Shown here piece by piece: positions 5,891 through 10,135 of a stretch of 10,135 bases of DNA (its first letter is position 1; every line of letters starts with the position of its first letter). Made by a program: the position numbers and the translations under genes. The notes under the pieces were generated by a model. That model did no database searches. It saw nothing but the letters and a program-made list of their open reading frames with translations, and had not been told where the DNA came from. The stretch covers positions 1-10,135 of the forward strand of contig JAQXSU010000169.1 of the NCBI GenBank assembly GCA_029219125.1, read 5' to 3'. The DNA comes from Bacillota bacterium. Lineage in GTDB: Bacteria; Bacillota; Clostridia; Peptostreptococcales; Anaerovoracaceae.

Positions 5891-7525
5891 ATGAAAAAGA
5901 ATCCTGTTTCCAAGATCATTTTCATATTGTTCTGCCTTGCCATGGTGCTGTGTCTGACGGGGGCAGCCATGTTCAGTTCTGTCACATTCGGACAGGTGAT
6001 GAACAGCCGGCTGGACACGGAATCTGTGCCGGTCACCGATTACCGGGTCGAAACACTGCAGGATTCCCGGGCGCCTGCCGGCGTGGTGAAGGAATACCGC
6101 TGGACGCTGGAAATGGAACCCGGGCATCCCGGTACGCTGGCCTTCTATTCAGCCCATCATTACATAGAAGTATTTCTGGACGGGGAACTGCTCTGTGCAC
6201 TGTCAGAGGATGCCTGTCCATCCTATTCGAATACCCCGGGAAACGGCTGGGTGCTGCTCCCTTTTACCGAAGGCGACCAGGGGAAGGAACTGTGCATCCG
6301 CGTGACACCGGTGTATTCGTATGTAAAAAACCGTGTCTTCGATTTCTATATCGGCTCAGAAGCCGTAATCTTTTCCACCCAGCTGCGTCGGGATCTGCCG
6401 CAGATTTTGCTGGGACAGGTGGTATCCTTCGCAGGACTGGTTTTCATCATTTCCTCTGTTTATAACAGAATGAAAAAGAGAGAGCGGGCAGACCTGTTCT
6501 ACCTGGGTGTTTTCTCCCTGATTATCGGTCTTTGGAAACTGACAGACACCCGTTCCCTGCCGCTGCTGTTTCCGAAGCACATTCTTCTGCTGTCCTATCT
6601 GCCGCTGGCCATGCTGTTGCTGGCACCGGTTCCGATGCTGCAGTTCATCAAATCCATAATGGAACGAAAAAAGCAGACGATTCTGGACGGATGCAGCCTG
6701 CTTTCGGCATTGGCCACACTGGCGATGCTTGCCCTGCAGCTGACGGGCATCGCGGATCTGCGCCAGACCCTGCCGGTCTGTCATGGGATCATCGCCCTGT
6801 CCGCGGTTGCTGCAACCATTGAACTGATTCGATTCTGGAGAAAAAACCGAAATCATAAACGGGTGAACTTCACCTTTGCCTGTCTGCTGGCCTGCACCCT
6901 GGGGGCCTGTATCGATTTGATTGTATACTATGTCCGGGGAAATTCCACCAGCATATTATACACCTTGTCCATCTTCCTGTTCTATATCATCGTCATGGGC
7001 GCCATGACCATGCGGGACATGAACACCCTGGCCAGCACAGACCAGCATACCGGCCTGTATAACCGGAACCGCTGCAATGAGATTCTGGAAACCGAGCTGA
7101 CGGAAGACAGCCGGGTCAGCGTATTCATGTTCGACCTGAACGACCTGAAGCACATTAATGACACCAGGGGACACGACCAGGGCGACCGGATTCTTCTCCG
7201 CTTCGCGGAAATCCTGCGTGACGGATTCCCACCCGATGCCTTTGTTGGGCGCTACGGCGGAGATGAGTTTATCGCCGTCATAAAGAAAAACGATGAGGTC
7301 GAGCTTCAGTCCATACTTGACAAAATCCGACAGGCGGCAGAGGACTACAACCGGCTGACCGCCCGGGAAGGGCTGCCTGCCCTGAGCTATGCGTGGGGCT
7401 ATGCTACTTCCGAACAGATGGAATTCTCTGCCCATACGGCAAATCTGTACGACCTTCTGCGAATCGCGGACGGCGCTATGTATGAAAACAAGAAGATCTA
7501 TCATGAAATACAGGAGAACACATAA
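5891..7525 (+). CDS. Membrane diguanylate cyclase with 7TMR-DISM-like sensor
   Basis: Makes cyclic di-GMP from two GTP. Order of parts in 544 residues: an N-terminal signal or anchor helix (about 8-30); an extracytoplasmic domain of about 140 residues with a jelly-roll-like strand YIEVFLDGELL (91-101), as in glycan-binding 7TMR-DISM extracellular domains; seven hydrophobic helices between about 172 and 374; then a GGDEF domain starting at STDQHTGLYNR (about 382-392). Catalytic features are intact: FDLND with metal-binding D415, N423 of HIND for the guanine, D432, and the signature RYGGDEF (454-460). The inhibitory RxxD site is absent: the corresponding positions are P447 and A450. The cyclase is thus expected to be active and not product-inhibited through that site. 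AAAGG just before the ATG supports the start. The gene lies 39 bp after the acyl-CoA synthetase gene and 62 bp before the next sensor gene. The ligand is unknown. Confidence 0.9.
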   Translation: MKKNPVSKIIFILFCLAMVLCLTGAAMFSSVTFGQVMNSRLDTESVPVTDYRVETLQDSRAPAGVVKEYRWTLEMEPGHPGTLAFYSAHHYIEVFLDGELLCALSEDACPSYSNTPGNGWVLLPFTEGDQGKELCIRVTPVYSYVKNRVFDFYIGSEAVIFSTQLRRDLPQILLGQVVSFAGLVFIISSVYNRMKKRERADLFYLGVFSLIIGLWKLTDTRSLPLLFPKHILLLSYLPLAMLLLAPVPMLQFIKSIMERKKQTILDGCSLLSALATLAMLALQLTGIADLRQTLPVCHGIIALSAVAATIELIRFWRKNRNHKRVNFTFACLLACTLGACIDLIVYYVRGNSTSILYTLSIFLFYIIVMGAMTMRDMNTLASTDQHTGLYNRNRCNEILETELTEDSRVSVFMFDLNDLKHINDTRGHDQGDRILLRFAEILRDGFPPDAFVGRYGGDEFIAVIKKNDEVELQSILDKIRQAAEDYNRLTAREGLPALSYAWGYATSEQMEFSAHTANLYDLLRIADGAMYENKKIYHEIQENT

Positions 7526-7530
7526 GCCAC

Positions 7531-7548
7531 CAGCCCGTCAAAGGGCTG
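7531..7548 (+). other. Intercistronic hairpin without a T tract
   Basis: A 6-bp stem CAGCCC/GGGCTG (7531-7536 and 7543-7548) with a 6-nt loop lies 5 bp after the diguanylate cyclase stop codon. It is followed by TT and then seven A residues, not a T run, so neither strand carries a proper intrinsic terminator. It may affect mRNA processing or stability between the two sensor genes, or mean nothing. Confidence 0.35.
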
Positions 7549-7587
7549 TTAAAAAAAGTCTGCTTTTCGAAACAGGAGGTGCCGCAG

Positions 7588-9267
7588 GTGCAGAGCAGCA
7601 AAGAAACAAGGATACTCAATACGGTCTGTGTGTGCCTGGTGCTTCTGGCAGGGGGTTGCCGTGTGGTTATCCGGCACTTTGACATTTTTTCATATAACGT
7701 GCTGATCTGTGCGCTGTTTGCGGCAGCTTCTTTCCTCTGGATCAGTCAGCTGCAGAAAAGGCTGCTGCAAGGTTCGGTGCGAAGGAACCTGATCGCAGTA
7801 GCACTTCTGATTTTGTTCTGGATGGCTCTGCGGACCATGAAGTATGAGTTTTTACCGGAGTATCATTTCACATGGCGGTTTGCCTGGTATCTATATTATC
7901 TGCCGATGATTTTCATTCCGCTGCTGATGTTCCTTTCCGTGCTGCAGATCGGGCGGCCCCAGGCAAGGCCTATCAGCAAATGGTGGAACCTTCTTTATCT
8001 TCCGGCTGCGTTGCTTCTTCTGCTGGTTCTGACCAACGACATCCACCAGCTGGCGTTCCGATTCCTGCGGGAACCGGCGTTCTGGGGGGATACCGACTTC
8101 ATTCGCGGTCCTGTATATTATCTGGTTTATGCATGGATGAGTGTGCTGTTTCTGACCATACTTGTTATCGCTTTTATGCGGTGTGCGGTTCCTGCAAACC
8201 GGAAACGGATCTGGATTCCGGCTGTGCCGCTTCTGATTGGCGCAGTATATACTCTGGGCGTCATCCTCGGTCCGGAACAAATCGTAACCGGCTTTCTGAC
8301 CGTGCCGGAGATGGGCTGCTTTCTCTTTGCGTCGTTCATTGAGTCTTTAATCTGTGTGCACCTGTTCCCATCCAATGACCGCTACGGTGAATTCTTTCGA
8401 AGATCTTCCATCGGCGCAGGCATTATGGACATGCACGGCCAGGTCTGCTATGAATCAGCCAGAAGCCGGAAGGTCAGCCCGGAACAGGTACGGACGGCAC
8501 TGGACGAAACCGTTCTGCTGGAGGATGGAAATACAGCACTCCGGAGTCACGCCATTCGCGGCGGATATGGATACTGGCTGCGGGACCTTTCACAGATTCA
8601 GACGCTGAACCGGGAGCTTGCGGAGCTGGGCGACGTGGTGGAAGAAGAAAACGCCATGCTCCGGGCTGAAAACAAGATGGCAGAAGACAGAGTCAGGATC
8701 CGGCAGCAGAACCTCTTATATGACAGTGTCGCAAAAGATGTACAGAATCAGCTGGATAGGATTTTAGAGGTCATTGAGAATCCGCCGGAAGAGGAGGCAT
8801 GCTTTGAACATGCCATGAAATATGCCTGCATTCTGAATGCCTATGTAAAGCGGCGCTCGAACCTGTTGCTGCTTTTCCACCAGGAAAACCGCATCAGCTG
8901 CAGTGAGCTTCGCCTTGCCATTGCTGAGTCACTGGAATATGTCCGGTTATATGGCACGATGGCAACCGGCGGATACCGGACCGAAGGCAGACTGCCGGGA
9001 CAGCAGATTCTGCTGGCATATGAACTCTTTGAAGCTGTGCTGGAAACTTCAATCCCCGGTGCTGACGCAGTGCTGGTAAATCTGAAAGCAGATCAGGACG
9101 GACTGACGCTTCGCATGACGGTCAATGCGCCGGGAAACGCTTTTTCTCCTGATCCATGGAAGGAGAAGATCGCTTCCGGCGGCAGCCTGCAGGTTGAAAG
9201 TGAGCAGGAGACAATGTATATTACTCTCATTCTGACGGCAGGAGGTGAGAAGGATGACACCATATAA
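7588..9267 (+). CDS. Degenerate multi-pass membrane histidine-kinase-like protein (pseudokinase)
   Basis: A sensor protein of 559 residues with histidine-kinase layout but no intact catalytic motifs. About seven or eight hydrophobic segments occupy residues 9-258, like the 7TM N-terminal region of some Gram-positive histidine kinases. A PAS-like segment follows from about 268 (EFFRRSSIGAGIMDMHGQV), then a coiled coil (about 335-375), then LLYDSVAKDVQNQLDRI. Aligned with the HDDVGR box of the next gene, Y378-D379-S380-V381-A382-K383 places tyrosine where the phosphoacceptor histidine should be. The C-terminal part resembles an ATPase domain, but E482-A-V-L-E486 replaces the usual E-A-x-x-N of the N box and no DxGxG motif is seen. 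GTG 7588 is chosen because AGGAGG (7574-7579) lies 8 nt upstream; an in-frame GTG at 7579 overlaps that site and is unlikely. The last 14 bp overlap the next gene. It probably partners that kinase; the signal is unknown. Confidence 0.7.
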   Translation: MQSSKETRILNTVCVCLVLLAGGCRVVIRHFDIFSYNVLICALFAAASFLWISQLQKRLLQGSVRRNLIAVALLILFWMALRTMKYEFLPEYHFTWRFAWYLYYLPMIFIPLLMFLSVLQIGRPQARPISKWWNLLYLPAALLLLLVLTNDIHQLAFRFLREPAFWGDTDFIRGPVYYLVYAWMSVLFLTILVIAFMRCAVPANRKRIWIPAVPLLIGAVYTLGVILGPEQIVTGFLTVPEMGCFLFASFIESLICVHLFPSNDRYGEFFRRSSIGAGIMDMHGQVCYESARSRKVSPEQVRTALDETVLLEDGNTALRSHAIRGGYGYWLRDLSQIQTLNRELAELGDVVEEENAMLRAENKMAEDRVRIRQQNLLYDSVAKDVQNQLDRILEVIENPPEEEACFEHAMKYACILNAYVKRRSNLLLLFHQENRISCSELRLAIAESLEYVRLYGTMATGGYRTEGRLPGQQILLAYELFEAVLETSIPGADAVLVNLKADQDGLTLRMTVNAPGNAFSPDPWKEKIASGGSLQVESEQETMYITLILTAGGEKDDTI

Positions 9268-10135
9268 TGTGCTGCCGGGCATGATGCCGGGAATTCTTGC
9301 AGGATTGTTTCTCCTGGTGATGATTGTTTCCATTCTGATTCTGGTTATCGTGGGAATGACCCATGCAGAAAGGCGGTATCTGTTCTCTGCAGTGCTGCTT
9401 ACTCTGCTGAGCCTGTTTGTGATGCAAAGCATCAATGACATCTGGTCCCGGCCTCTTACTGCGCCCTTAGCGGTGCTCGGGAAGCTGCCCTGGATGGTTT
9501 TCGCGGTATGTCTTGTGGGAATTGCAGCGACGGAAGGTGTTCTTTTCTTCTGTTTTCTGCAGAGACGAAGGAGCGGACTGCTGCCGGGCGCAGTGAAAGA
9601 AAGCCTGGATGCCATGCCGGATGGGATCTGTTATTTCACGGAAGAAGGCCAGCCGCTTCTGGTAAACAGCAGAATGCAACAGCTCAGTGGCGAGCTGTTT
9701 GGCACGGAGATTCTCAATGCCGCGGAATTCTGGAATCATCTGCGGGAGGGAAAGCTTTCAGGCAATGCACGTATTATCAGTAAAGATTCGGCAGTCACGC
9801 TGCAGACGGAAGACGGAACGATATGGGATTTTCATAAAAACCTGCTGGAAGGAGGAAGTCAGCAGATTTGGGAAATGACGGCGTTTGATGTGACAGAGCA
9901 GCATCGGCTCGGTGAAGAGCTGCAGAAGAGAAATGAAACCCTTCGCCAGGTCAACCTCCGCCTGCGGCAGTACAGCCGTGATGTGGAGCGGGTTATTGCA
10001 GACCGGGAGCTTCTGAATGCAAAGGTACAGGTTCACGATGATGTGGGACGTGCACTTCTGGCTTTCCGGTCAGGGTATCTGACGCAGCCGGAAGAGAAAC
10101 GGCAGAGGGGAAGCCTTTTGCGTTTGTGGCGCACG
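9254..10135 (+). CDS. Sensor histidine kinase, partial (runs off the right edge)
   Basis: The first 294 residues of a membrane histidine kinase, open to the last base of the window. Three hydrophobic segments lie at about 10-34, 42-60 and 81-103. A PAS-like domain starts at SLDAMPDGICYFTEEGQPLLVN (about 116-137) and ends at EMTAFDVTEQ (about 206-215), then a coiled coil (about 217-258). The box VHDDVGRALLAFR follows, with H261 as the likely phosphoacceptor, in the HDxxGR style of HisKA_3/LytS/NarX-like kinases. The ATPase domain lies outside the window and cannot be judged. ATG 9254 is supported by GGAGG (9241-9245) with an 8-nt spacer. The start lies inside the end of the preceding pseudokinase gene (14-bp overlap), so translation is probably coupled and the two products may be made in fixed ratio. 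A response regulator gene is expected downstream, but that is inference. Confidence 0.8.
   Translation, partial: MTPYNVLPGMMPGILAGLFLLVMIVSILILVIVGMTHAERRYLFSAVLLTLLSLFVMQSINDIWSRPLTAPLAVLGKLPWMVFAVCLVGIAATEGVLFFCFLQRRRSGLLPGAVKESLDAMPDGICYFTEEGQPLLVNSRMQQLSGELFGTEILNAAEFWNHLREGKLSGNARIISKDSAVTLQTEDGTIWDFHKNLLEGGSQQIWEMTAFDVTEQHRLGEELQKRNETLRQVNLRLRQYSRDVERVIADRELLNAKVQVHDDVGRALLAFRSGYLTQPEEKRQRGSLLRLWRT

Noticed and set aside
3974..6127. A 717-codon open frame on the minus strand covering the acyl-CoA synthetase gene
   Set aside because: It has the same in-register antisense effect. It ends exactly at the TCA serine codon that is the second codon of the synthetase. The composition (His, Gln, Asp rich, no domains) is that of a shadow frame.
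7526..7560. Terminator between the diguanylate cyclase and the pseudokinase gene
   Set aside because: The 6-bp stem is followed by TTAAAAAAA on the plus strand and has no T tract on the minus strand.
1..10135. CRISPR array, tRNA or rRNA genes, phage or toxin-antitoxin genes
   Set aside because: No regularly spaced direct repeats with spacers, no cloverleaf-like sequence, no rRNA-like sequence and no phage or toxin-antitoxin protein motifs were seen in any part of the window.

Overview
The window looks like chromosomal DNA from an anaerobic, spore-forming Bacillota of class Clostridia. The evidence is a GerA-family spore germination protein, purine-rich Shine-Dalgarno sites, a long (551-residue) clostridial-type glutamyl-tRNA synthetase and fairly GC-rich coding DNA with AT-rich promoters. 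The family cannot be fixed from sequence alone.

Layout. Positions 1-109 hold short palindromes and a strong hairpin that serves as the gltX terminator; these bases may also be the right end of an IS200/IS605-type element whose body would lie left of the window. gltX (glutamyl-tRNA synthetase) runs leftward from 1765 to 110 with its own promoter at 1805-1833. About 430 bp of AT- and purine-rich non-coding DNA (1834-2264) separates it from the divergent rightward genes, and contains two 63-bp copies of a nested inverted repeat. The rightward series is: a GerA-family spore germination protein resembling SpoVAF (2265-3824); an AMP-forming long-chain acyl-CoA synthetase (3971-5851) behind a possible promoter and a structured GC-rich leader; a membrane diguanylate cyclase with a 7TMR-DISM-like sensor region (5891-7525); a multi-pass membrane protein built like a histidine kinase but lacking its key residues (7588-9267); and the start of a histidine kinase with an intact HDxxGR box (9254 to the window edge).

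How they may work together. From 3971 onward the genes share a strand, have gaps of 39 and 62 bp and then a 14-bp overlap, and show no intrinsic terminator between them, so they may be one transcript. The last three are all membrane signalling proteins. The degenerate and intact kinases look like a coupled pair, in which the first could be the sensor or allosteric partner and the second the catalytic subunit. No response regulator is seen; one may lie beyond position 10135.

The best candidates for something under-described are the pseudokinase/kinase pair next to a diguanylate cyclase, the twin nested inverted repeats upstream of the germination gene, and the structured leader of the acyl-CoA synthetase gene.
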